This document shows positions 32,745-40,792 of a stretch of DNA of 64,000 bases, piece after piece (position 1 is the stretch's first letter; the number at the start of each line of letters is the position of its first letter). The notes beneath the pieces are model-generated. The model worked only from the letters and a program-made list of their open reading frames with translations, did no database searches and had not been told where the DNA came from. The position numbers were made by a program, and so were the translations under genes. Source of the stretch: CAVZCK01 sp963773735 (GTDB lineage Bacteria > Pseudomonadota > Alphaproteobacteria > Rhizobiales > Rhodomicrobiaceae); NCBI GenBank assembly GCA_963773735.1, contig CAVZCK010000025.1, forward strand, positions 124,001 through 188,000, given 5' to 3'.

Positions 32745-33296
32745 ATGCAAAGGCTGCTTCTTCAAGCATTGCTCAAAGGGACCGCGGTGGCCGGCCGGCC
32801 GGCGGCAAGCCAGGAGATGCTGGCGGAGGCCGCCCGGTCGCTTGCCGAGCGGGCAAGGCGGCGGCTCGGCCGGTCTCTGGCCATTCGCGAAGTGGACGCG
32901 GGCTCCTGCAATGGCTGCGAACTTGAGATCCATGCGCTGAACAATCCGGTTTACGACATCGAGCGCTTCGGCCTGAAATTCGTCGCCTCGCCCCGCCACG
33001 CCGACGTGCTTCTGGTGACGGGTCCTGTGACCTGGAACATGAAGGAGGCGCTGGAGCGCACTTATGCAGCGACGCCGGAGCCGAAATGGGTTGTCGCCGT
33101 CGGCGACTGTGCCCGCGATTGCGGCGTTTTCGCCGGCAGCAAAGCCTGTGTCGGCCCCGTCTCCGCGGTGATCCCCGTCGATCTCCACGTCCCAGGATGC
33201 CCGCCGCCCCCGATCGAAATTCTCAAGGGGTTGCTCGCGCTTATGGACGGAGTGACCGGGCGGCGGACACGCGAAAAAGACGAGCAGGTTGTATGA
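32745..33296 (+). CDS. hyfI: Hydrogenase-4 component I-like small subunit (NuoB-like)
   Basis: The 183-residue protein keeps the cysteines of a NuoB-type [4Fe-4S] cluster: SCNGCE (55, 58), GDCARDCG (122/126) and GCPPPP (152). It would pass electrons from quinone-like or unknown donors to the HyfG domain. GAGG lies before ATG 32745, 7 bp after hyfG. Longer frames start inside hyfG and are rejected. No ferredoxin-type HyfA/HyfH subunit follows. Confidence 0.93.
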   Translation: MQRLLLQALLKGTAVAGRPAASQEMLAEAARSLAERARRRLGRSLAIREVDAGSCNGCELEIHALNNPVYDIERFGLKFVASPRHADVLLVTGPVTWNMKEALERTYAATPEPKWVVAVGDCARDCGVFAGSKACVGPVSAVIPVDLHVPGCPPPPIEILKGLLALMDGVTGRRTREKDEQVV

Positions 33297-33443
33297 TAAT
33301 GCGCCGGTCTTTAACCATCTGTGCCCAGCACTGGCCAGCGTTCACGCAATATCGACGCCCGCAGGGAACAATGACGTGGAACTGGCGCATGACTTGCGCG
33401 TTCCGCCACCGGATTAATCCGGAACAAAAAGGATCCATCTTCA

Positions 33444-33638
33444 ATGAACATCGAGCTCTCTCGGCGCCACTTTCTGCAGGGCGCCGGAGCGGGCTTGGCA
33501 TTTACCTCGCTAGACGCGCTCGGGTTCGGCGCCGTCGAGGCGGCCTACGCAAATTCGATAAGGCCCTTCAAACTCCTTGGCACCACGCAAACCCGCACAA
33601 TTTGTGTGGCTCGCACCGTCAATCGGTCGGTCGCATGA
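33444..33638 (+). pseudogene. Remnant of a formate dehydrogenase alpha subunit (FdnG/FdoG N-terminus)
   Basis: The 64-residue product is a Tat signal peptide (MNIELSRRHFLQGAGAGLAF) followed by EAAYANSIRPFKLLGTTQTR, as at the N-terminus of formate dehydrogenase-N/O large subunits, where the next residues should be the iron-sulphur motif NTCxYCSVGCG. Instead it reads TICVARTVNRSVA and stops, and no further molybdopterin-domain coding is visible downstream. It lies just after hyfI in the same direction, so an ancestral hyf-fdh arrangement is plausible. It could still produce a short exported peptide. Confidence 0.7.
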
Positions 33639-34338
33639 GCTAAGTGTGGCTGCCGGATGCCCCATGCCCGGAGCGCACGAACCCGCGCAAAGGCAGTCAG
33701 GTTTTTGGCTAATCGCGCCGAGGATCGGCCTGTAAAATCCACATCAAGCAGTAATTGCCGAGGCCAGGATGTAATTGATCTTGATCTTCAGAGCATTTTC
33801 AGCAAATTAATGTTAAAATTGTAATAGATCGATGATACAGAATTGTGAATTATGAAGGTTCTGTGACTCTGGCAGAGATTATGCTTTCCATTCAAGGAAT
33901 TGTCCGAAAACATGGTAGCCATTTCTTTTTCCACAAATATTCCGCTGGACAGATGCAGTGCGCTCCGGCGCCCAGTCCGGTTGCTCATCTTTCTGTCGGA
34001 TGCGCTGGTCCTCGTCTTGTTCAGCGGCGGCCTGCCTTTGATGCGGAACGGCTCGTTTTCGGGCACAGGATGAGCGCGCGTCGGTTGCCTCGTACGCTGC
34101 GGGAACGCAATCACGGCGAGCGACCCGTGTGGGGCTCAGCGCGCTCGAACCTGACACGGTGCTTCGGCCTAAGGTCGCGTTTCCGTCTTGCACGCCCGCA
34201 ACTCATTCAAGGTGCCGCTCAAATCGGCAATGACCCGTTGGCTCGAGCCAGGGACGGATTTGTCTCTGCGGACGGATTTGTGTTTGCGATCCGTACCATG
34301 CCACAAGCCATCCCCTACACCGATGGAAAGCATCGTTC
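33639..34338. other. 700-bp region without a confident gene
   Basis: Only weak frames occur. One, 33912-34073 (+), gives 53 residues with a hydrophobic stretch (RLLIFLSDALVLVLFSGG) that could continue in another frame. A longer plus-strand frame (33845-34342) is Arg/His/Pro-rich and looks non-coding. The region may hold decayed sequence following the formate dehydrogenase stump, plus the promoter of the glycosyltransferase gene. Confidence 0.4.
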
Positions 34339-35235
34339 GTGAAGCTCCCACTTTCCGCATTCATCATAACGCAGAACGAGGAATTGCGACTTCCGCGCTG
34401 CCTCAACTCGCTTGTGCCCTGGGTAGGCGAGATCGTTCTGGTTGACGCAGGAAGCACCGACCGAACCGTCGAAATTGCCGAATCCTATGGCGCCCGCGTG
34501 GTCCGTCGGCATTGGACGGGCTATGGTCCGCAAAAGCGTTTCGCCGAGCAGCTATGCCATTATGACTGGGTGTTGAATGTCGACGCCGATGAGGTTCTGA
34601 CGCCGGAAAGTGCCGCTGAGATCCAAAGCCTGTTCGACGGCGAGGAACCCGCCCCGGCGGCCTATCGGGTTCGCATCCTCAACGTTTATCCCGGCCAAAT
34701 CAGACCGCGCCTATGGGCGAACGACTACAACGTCGTCAGGCTTTATCACCGATCCGTCGCTTCATATTCCGACGACCCCGTTTATGACCGGGTGGACATC
34801 GGCAAAGGGCGGCCGGAGCAGCTTAAGGCTCCAATCTATCATTATACGAACATTTCTGTTGCCCACGCGGTTCAGAAGGCTTTGGCGTTCAGCAAGTTCC
34901 GCGCCGAGACCTCGGGCGCGCGCTCGATTCCGCTGCTGAGGCTGAGGCTGTTTCTGGAATTCCCGATGGTCTTTTTCAAGACCTATATCGGGCGGCGGCA
35001 TTTCACCGGCGGGTGGCAGGGATATTATTTCGCGCTCTGCCACGCTTTCATGCGGACAACCCGAATTGCACTGCTGCTTGAGGACCGACAGGGGGAATTG
35101 CGGCAGATAGGTCGAAATCCTGCCTCCGGAGAGGATCAATCGCACAATTCCCAGCGGTTGACTCGGATGCACCAGCTTTCGTTTCGGTGTCGCGGATGGA
35201 TGGCCATGAAGCGTTCAGATAACGCGAAGCCCTAA
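34339..35235 (+). CDS. Family 2 glycosyltransferase (LPS core, KdtX/WaaE-like)
   Basis: The 298-residue GT-A enzyme shows LSAFIITQNEELRLPRCL at the start, DAGSTDRTVEIAESYGA for the nucleotide-sugar site and the metal-binding NVDADEVL. The C-terminal part (KTYIGRRHFTGGWQGYYFA) matches bacterial LPS-core glucosyltransferases. Substrate is inferred. It starts with GTG; no LPS genes are adjacent. The last approximately 45 residues are not family-like. Confidence 0.88.
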   Translation: MKLPLSAFIITQNEELRLPRCLNSLVPWVGEIVLVDAGSTDRTVEIAESYGARVVRRHWTGYGPQKRFAEQLCHYDWVLNVDADEVLTPESAAEIQSLFDGEEPAPAAYRVRILNVYPGQIRPRLWANDYNVVRLYHRSVASYSDDPVYDRVDIGKGRPEQLKAPIYHYTNISVAHAVQKALAFSKFRAETSGARSIPLLRLRLFLEFPMVFFKTYIGRRHFTGGWQGYYFALCHAFMRTTRIALLLEDRQGELRQIGRNPASGEDQSHNSQRLTRMHQLSFRCRGWMAMKRSDNAKP

Positions 35236-35667
35236 AAATATACATGCTACAACGATATAGTGCAAATACGAGAGACGTAATCAAGTTATTCACTATGGGA
35301 TCGAATATATATTGTATTCATGATAGGTAAAATACCATGTCAACTTGACGCAATTGAAGTAGCACAGTCCAAGTTGAACAGAGGCGTCGTTCATCACGGA
35401 AAAATTTTTCTTTAAACTTTCAACATCAGCCGTGATTTCGGCAGCGCCGGAGCGGGTCGCGCTGATCCTCGGCGTCGCTTCCCGACGCTCTGGTCGAGTC
35501 CGCCCGGCTTCCGGAAGACGCCATTTCTGGTGAAGCCCACCCTGGTAATTTGTGCACTCGTGCGCATAACGTTCACACGGAGATTACGAACAGCTGCGCA
35601 AAGCGGCGAAAATCTGTGGGCACGAATGTGCATGTTCATGTACTAACCCGATGAGCTTATTCGAAAA
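35236..35667. other. 432-bp intergenic region
   Basis: The first part is AT-rich and non-coding. A minus-strand frame (35412-35639) is Arg-rich and unlike any protein I know. The right end must hold the dusA promoter and leader. No repeats or tRNA-like structures were seen. Confidence 0.4.
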
Positions 35668-36676
35668 GTGATGAAATTTCAAAAACACAGATTCTGCGTC
35701 GCGCCGATGATGGAGTGGACAGACCGGCATTGCCGCTATTTCCACCGCCAGCTCACGCGCCATGCGCGGCTCTATACCGAGATGGTGACGGCGCCCGCGA
35801 TCATTCATGGCAAGCGCGAGAAGCTGATTGGTTTCGATCCCGCGGAGCACCCTGTCGCGCTGCAGATCGGCGGCAGCGATCCGCGAGAGCTTGCAGCGGC
35901 CGCGCAAGTCGGCGAGAGTTTCGGCTATGACGAAATCAATCTCAATGTCGGCTGCCCGTCCGACCGCGTGCAGGCGGGCCGGTTCGGCGCCTGCCTGATG
36001 GCCGAGCCGCGGCTCGTCGCCGAATGCGTCGCGGCCATGCGTACCGCAATTAGCGTGCCTGTAACGGTAAAATGCCGGATCGGCATCGACGATCAGGACA
36101 GCGAGGCCGATTTCGCCCGTTTCATCGAGACCGTCGCCGCAGCGGGCTGCGACACCTTCATCGTTCACGCGCGCAAAGCCTGGCTGCGCGGTCTCAGCCC
36201 GAAAGAAAACCGCGAGTTGCCGCCGCTCGACTATCAGCGGGTTTACCGGCTCAAAGCTGCGCGGCCTGATCTGACGATCATCGTCAATGGCGGGATCAGG
36301 ACGCTTGGCGAAGCGGAAGCGCACCTTGCCCATGTCGGCGGGGTCATGCTGGGGCGGGCGGCCTATCAGAACCCGGCGATGCTCATATCGGTCGATGAGC
36401 GGTTTTTCGGCGGTCCCCATCGCGGGATGCAGCCCATCCGCCGCGATTATGCGGATGGTTCCCTATATCGAGCGTCAGCTCGCGCGCGGCGAAAAGCTCT
36501 CTTCGATCACGCGGCATATGCTCGGCCTCGCCCATGGGCTGGCGGGCGCCAAAGCTTTCCGGCGGCATCTGACGGAAGGCGCGATCAGGCCGGGCGCGGG
36601 CCTGGAGGTGATTTTTGAGGCGCTGCGCCATCTGCGGCTGGAGACAGTGGAGGCGCTGTCTCAGGCTGCAGAATAA
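35668..36676 (+). CDS. dusA: tRNA-dihydrouridine synthase DusA (one frameshift)
   Basis: The FMN enzyme reduces uridines in the tRNA D-loop. Conserved DusA blocks are present: RFCVAPMMEWTDRHCR, NLNVGCPSDRVQAGRFGACL (Cys96/Cys109 region), HARKAWLRGLSPKENR and NGGIRTLGEAEAHL. After MQPIRR (about 36443) the frame changes: the rest (RMVPYIERQLARGEKLSSIT to ALSQAAE) is in another frame and ends at 36676. One indel in CCGCCGCG is inferred; the gene would otherwise be full length (about 335 residues). Confidence 0.92.
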
Positions 36677-36694
36677 TTGACGCTCCGCTTCCGC

Positions 36695-37657
36695 TCATAG
36701 CCAGGCAAATCGCTCCGCGGCCCCGACAATCTCATGAATGATCCCTGCCTCCGTCATTGCGTGGCCCGCATCCGGTACGATGCGCAGATCGGCTTCGGGC
36801 CAGGCGGTCTTCAGATCCCAGGCGTTGCGCAAAGGCGTGACCACGTCATATCGCCCATGAACGATCACGCCGGGGATATGCCGGATTTTTGCAGCATCGC
36901 GCAAGAGCTGGCCGTCGCATTCGAAGAAGCCGCGATTGACGAAATAATGCGCTTCGATCCGGGCGAAGGCGAGGGCGTAGACCTCTTCCCGGAATTTGCT
37001 GACCCGGTCTGGGTCGGCAATGAGCGACAAGGTCGTGCCCTCCCAGCCGCTCCAGGCGCGCGCCGCTTCAAGCTGGGCGGTCTTGTCGGGGCCGGCGAGC
37101 CGCCGGTGATAGGCGGCGATCATGTCACTCCGCTCCGCCAGCGGGATGGGTTTCAGATAGTCGTCGAATGCGTCGGGGAAAATCCAGCTGCAGCCTTCCT
37201 GGTAAAACCATAACAGCTCCGTACGCCTTAGCAGGAAAATGCCGCGCAGGATCAGCTCGGACACGCGCTCCGGGTGCGTCTCGGCATAGGCCAGCGCTAG
37301 CGTCGAGCCCCAGGAGCCGCCGCAAAGCTGCCAGCGCTCGATGCCGAGATGGCTGCGCAGCGCCTCCATATCCGCAACCAGATGCCAAGTGGTGTTGTCT
37401 TCGAGCGAGGCGTGCGGCACCGAGCGGCCGCAGCCGCGCTGGTCGAAAAGGATGATGCGGTAGCGGGCAGGGTCGTGGTAGCGCCGCATTGTCGGGTTCG
37501 ATCCGCCCCCTGGTCCGCCATGCACCATCAGCACGGGCTTGCCGCCCGGATTGCCGCATTCCTCGAAATAGACGCAGTGCAGATCGGAGACAGCGAGCGT
37601 CCCGGTGCGGTATGGTTGAATTTCTGGAAAAAAGCCACTTCGGGCGGATTGAACCAT
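36695..37657 (-). CDS. pip: Proline iminopeptidase
   Basis: The 320-residue alpha/beta hydrolase removes N-terminal proline from peptides. Visible features are the oxyanion HGGPGGGSNP, the nucleophile elbow GGSWGSTLALAYA, the acid in HGRYDVVTP and the His in PDAGHAM. ATG 37657 is chosen; an upstream start adds 13 residues not typical of the family. It is convergent with dusA. Confidence 0.95.
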   Translation of the reverse strand: MVQSARSGFFPEIQPYRTGTLAVSDLHCVYFEECGNPGGKPVLMVHGGPGGGSNPTMRRYHDPARYRIILFDQRGCGRSVPHASLEDNTTWHLVADMEALRSHLGIERWQLCGGSWGSTLALAYAETHPERVSELILRGIFLLRRTELLWFYQEGCSWIFPDAFDDYLKPIPLAERSDMIAAYHRRLAGPDKTAQLEAARAWSGWEGTTLSLIADPDRVSKFREEVYALAFARIEAHYFVNRGFFECDGQLLRDAAKIRHIPGVIVHGRYDVVTPLRNAWDLKTAWPEADLRIVPDAGHAMTEAGIIHEIVGAAERFAWL

Positions 37658-37708
37658 CGCTTTCGCGTCCCGCTCCCCCCGGCTGCGAGGAGCCACACAA
37701 AACCGGAA

Positions 37709-39556
37709 CTAGGGCTTAGCCGCCTTGCCGCGGGCAGCAAGGCGCGTGAGCCGGGCGTGGACCGTTTCGCCGCTCGGTATACGCATTTCATCCAGGATTT
37801 CGAGCGTCGCCGCGCTGGGCTTCGGAGAAATGAAGCTTCCCGCCAGGGCGGCGAGAGCAGAGACCGGAACGCCGAGCAGCCCTGCCGTAAGCCCGTCAAC
37901 GCCGAACCACGGGACGCCGCCCCTCGCCGTCATCACGATGTAGGCGCCTGTCGCGGCAAATCCGGCTAGGATGCCGCAGGCGGCGCCGAACACGGTCAGC
38001 CCCCGCCACCAGACTGCCATGGCGAGAGGCGCGAAAAAGCTGCCCGCGCAGAGGGATGCTGCCCAGATCATCAGCCGCAGCGGGTCGAGGTCTTGCCGGC
38101 CAGCGACCCAGACCGCGGCGGCAGCAAAAGCGATCATGGCGATGCGGGCGACCAGAAGCCGTCTTGCCGGCGAGGCCGAGCGGTGGAAGACATAGTAGAA
38201 ATCGTTGCTGAGCGCCGTGCCGAGCGAGACGAGCTGACCGCCCGCGGCCGCGAGCACCGCGCCGATGGCGGCGGCGCCGACGCCCCCGACGAGCACGAAC
38301 GGAAACTGGTTGATGACCGGCAGCATCAGCGCCACCGAGTCGCGGCTGAACAGGATCTTAGCGCTGCCGAGCGCCGGGTCGAGCGGATTGGGCGAGAGGG
38401 TGATGAGGCCGAGCTGAGACAGCAGGTTTCCCCACTCCGGAATTTGCGCCGCTGGCAGGCCCATCAGCTGCTTCGTCACCTGAAATTTGGCGAAGGCTGC
38501 ATAGGCCGGGATGGTCAAAGCGATGAGCCCGACGAGCAAGGCTGCCCAGCCGAAAGATTTGCGTAGCGCCGAAATGCTTGGCGGCGTGGCGAGGCGGGCG
38601 ATCTGCGCTGGAAAGACGGCCGTTCCAAGCGTGATGCAGATGGTCAGGGCAAGGAAATCGCCGGCACTGATCGATTGAAAGAGGCCGGCGAAATGATGCG
38701 CAATCGGCGCCGGATCGGCTGCGGGCAGCGCGCGCGATAGCGTTGCGGCGCTTTCGGCGACGAGCCCGCGCGCGGCTTCGAGCTGGGCTGTTTCCGCGAG
38801 AATCCCGCCATAGGCGAGCTGCGGGACCGGCAGGTTGGTGACCATTACCGAAATGGCCACGAGCGGTATGCAGAGCCCGAGAACGACGACGATGAACTGG
38901 GCGCATTGAGTCCAGGTGAGCGAGCGCATGCCGCCGAAGACGACCGTCGCAATGAGAAATCCGGCTCCGATCTCAAGGAGAAATTGCGGCCGCAGATCGA
39001 GGAAGATGCTGGCGACGAGTTGGCCGATGTGAAATTCGGCCGCGAGCAGCATCAGAACCGGCGGGAACAGGGCAAGCGCGGCAATGAGGCGGACGATGCT
39101 GCTGGAAAAGCGGACACCGAAAAAGCCGGGCAGCGTATAGGCGCCGGCCTTGCGCAGATAGGGTGCGAAGATGACAGAGGTCACGCCGAGCCCGGCACAC
39201 CAGCCGAGCGCAATCGGCAGAGCGTCATAGCCGATGAAGAAGAAGCTGCCGATCAGGCCCATCAGCCCGGCGCCGCTAACCAGATTGGCGGAAAGCGCAA
39301 ACCCGTTGTAAAGCGGCGGCACACGCTGGCCGGAGATGAAGAAATCCTCGACACTGGCGGTGCGCGCCAGAATGCCGATCCCCGCGTAAAACAGCATCGG
39401 CAGGATGATGATGAGCTGGCTGATCCAACCGCGTTCCAGCCCGAGCTGCTCCAGAATGATCAGCATCAGAATGAGGCTGGCAAAAGCGCTCGTGAAGATG
39501 CCGAAGCTGGTGCCGAGGCGTGGATTGACCGAAGGATAGCTTGTGTTCAGGGACAT
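37709..39556 (-). CDS. Sodium:solute symporter (VC_2705/ActP-like)
   Basis: The approximately 615-residue SSS-family transporter has about 13-14 membrane segments (LVSGAGLMGLIGSFFFIGYD, MRSLTWTQCAQFIVVV, PLAMAVWWRGLTVFGAACG) and a C-terminal cytosolic tail. It is paired with a DUF4212 small subunit 58 bp upstream, the two-gene arrangement known for organic-acid (acetate-type) symporters. The CrbS/CrbR-like regulators next door support acetate or another short carboxylate as substrate (inference). Confidence 0.9.
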   Translation of the reverse strand: MSLNTSYPSVNPRLGTSFGIFTSAFASLILMLIILEQLGLERGWISQLIIILPMLFYAGIGILARTASVEDFFISGQRVPPLYNGFALSANLVSGAGLMGLIGSFFFIGYDALPIALGWCAGLGVTSVIFAPYLRKAGAYTLPGFFGVRFSSSIVRLIAALALFPPVLMLLAAEFHIGQLVASIFLDLRPQFLLEIGAGFLIATVVFGGMRSLTWTQCAQFIVVVLGLCIPLVAISVMVTNLPVPQLAYGGILAETAQLEAARGLVAESAATLSRALPAADPAPIAHHFAGLFQSISAGDFLALTICITLGTAVFPAQIARLATPPSISALRKSFGWAALLVGLIALTIPAYAAFAKFQVTKQLMGLPAAQIPEWGNLLSQLGLITLSPNPLDPALGSAKILFSRDSVALMLPVINQFPFVLVGGVGAAAIGAVLAAAGGQLVSLGTALSNDFYYVFHRSASPARRLLVARIAMIAFAAAAVWVAGRQDLDPLRLMIWAASLCAGSFFAPLAMAVWWRGLTVFGAACGILAGFAATGAYIVMTARGGVPWFGVDGLTAGLLGVPVSALAALAGSFISPKPSAATLEILDEMRIPSGETVHARLTRLAARGKAAKP

Positions 39557-39614
39557 CGATATTTGCGGCCCATGCCGCATTGGTAAAAGTTGCGGATGCC
39601 TGTCACCGACAGGG

Positions 39615-39875
39615 CTACAGCTCGCTCGTCAGACCGTAGCGGCGATCAAGCTCATCCTGGCGCGCGGCTGCCCAGTAGATCACGACGACAATACCGATCA
39701 CCGATCCGTGAGTGGTCAGAAACAGCCCGAGCGGGAATCGCAGGAAGGAGTAGCCATTCAGAAGCGGTCCGGCAAGGGGCACGATCAGCGCGAGAACGGC
39801 GAAAAGCCCAAGCGCGAACACGGCCAGCTTGAGGGAGCGCCTGGTGTGGCGTCGGCGTTGTTCTTCATCGATCAT
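39615..39875 (-). CDS. DUF4212 symporter small subunit
   Basis: The 86-residue protein has two membrane helices (AVFALGLFAVLALIVPLAG; GLFLTTHGSVIGIVVVIYWA) and a charged C-terminus, the DUF4212 pattern always linked to VC_2705-type symporters. It is first in the two-gene operon and is divergent from the response regulator, with a shared 227-bp control region. Confidence 0.9.
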   Translation of the reverse strand: MIDEEQRRRHTRRSLKLAVFALGLFAVLALIVPLAGPLLNGYSFLRFPLGLFLTTHGSVIGIVVVIYWAAARQDELDRRYGLTSEL

Positions 39876-40102
39876 TGTCGCCTCTTTCTCCTGAGACCTT
39901 GCCCACCCGCGGATTCATAAGCAAGCAGAAGCACGAGCGGCGGGCCGATACAAGCCAGCCGATGCGCGTTTACCCAACCGGCCAGTCGCATTTATAGTGA
40001 AATCAAGGCATGACTTGGCCTCTGCGTCAAAAACGCGTTAAGGCTTTTGTGCGCCAGCTGCCATATAATGCATTCTTCAGGAGCTTGATCACGAAGGCCG
40101 GG

Positions 40103-40780
40103 ATGACCGAGCATCACATCGCCATCGTCGACGACCATCCGTTGTTCCGCGACGCGCTGAGGCAGACGCTCGCAACGAACTTCGAGGATCTGCGGCTGAG
40201 CGAGGCCGGGTCCTTGGAAGGGCTGACCGAAATCCTTGCCGCAAGCGAGGTCGATCTCGTGCTGCTCGACCTCACAATGCCCGGCGTTCAGGGTTTTTCC
40301 GGGCTGATCTATTTGCGCTCGCTCAACCCGCAAATCCCGGTTGTCGTGGTTTCGGCCAATGAGACTCCCTCCGTGATCCGCCGCTGCCTGGATTTCGGCG
40401 CCTCGGGATTTATTCCGAAATCGCTCCCGGTCAGGCGCATCAGAGAGGCCATCGCAGCGATTCTGAATGGTGAGATCTGGGTGCCGCCCGGCATTGATCT
40501 TGATTCGCCGGAAGGCGCCGATGCGTCCGAGCTCGTTGAGCGGCTGTCGACGCTGACGCCGCAGCAGGTGCGCGTGCTGATGATGCTGGGAGAGGGGCTC
40601 CTCAACAAGCAGATCGCCTTTCAGCTCGGTGTCTCCGAAGCAACGGTCAAAGCCCATGTCTCGGCGATATTGCAGAAGCTGGGCGTGGATAGCCGGACCC
40701 AGGCCGTGATTGCCGTCAAGAAAATCGAAAGCGGCGAGCTGGGCGACTTTCGCGGCGATCAGGTCGAAGCCTCGAAATAG
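40103..40780 (+). CDS. LuxR-type response regulator, CrbR-like
   Basis: The 225-residue protein has a receiver domain (IAIVDDHPLFRDAL; phospho-acceptor Asp56 in LVLLDLTMPG; Lys in FIPKS) and a LuxR helix-turn-helix (LTPQQVRVLMMLGEGLLNKQ, VSEATVKAHVSAILQKLG). Position opposite the symporter and convergent with an SSS-type hybrid kinase matches the CrbRS acetate-switch pair of gammaproteobacteria. An upstream in-frame start (40010) adds residues before the receiver domain and is less likely. Confidence 0.9.
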   Translation: MTEHHIAIVDDHPLFRDALRQTLATNFEDLRLSEAGSLEGLTEILAASEVDLVLLDLTMPGVQGFSGLIYLRSLNPQIPVVVVSANETPSVIRRCLDFGASGFIPKSLPVRRIREAIAAILNGEIWVPPGIDLDSPEGADASELVERLSTLTPQQVRVLMMLGEGLLNKQIAFQLGVSEATVKAHVSAILQKLGVDSRTQAVIAVKKIESGELGDFRGDQVEASK

Positions 40781-40792
40781 CGAGGCGCTCCT

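Noticed and set aside
33845..34342. 165-residue plus-strand frame before the glycosyltransferase
   Set aside because: Composition unlike neighbouring proteins, no ribosome site or domain, overlaps the next gene start.
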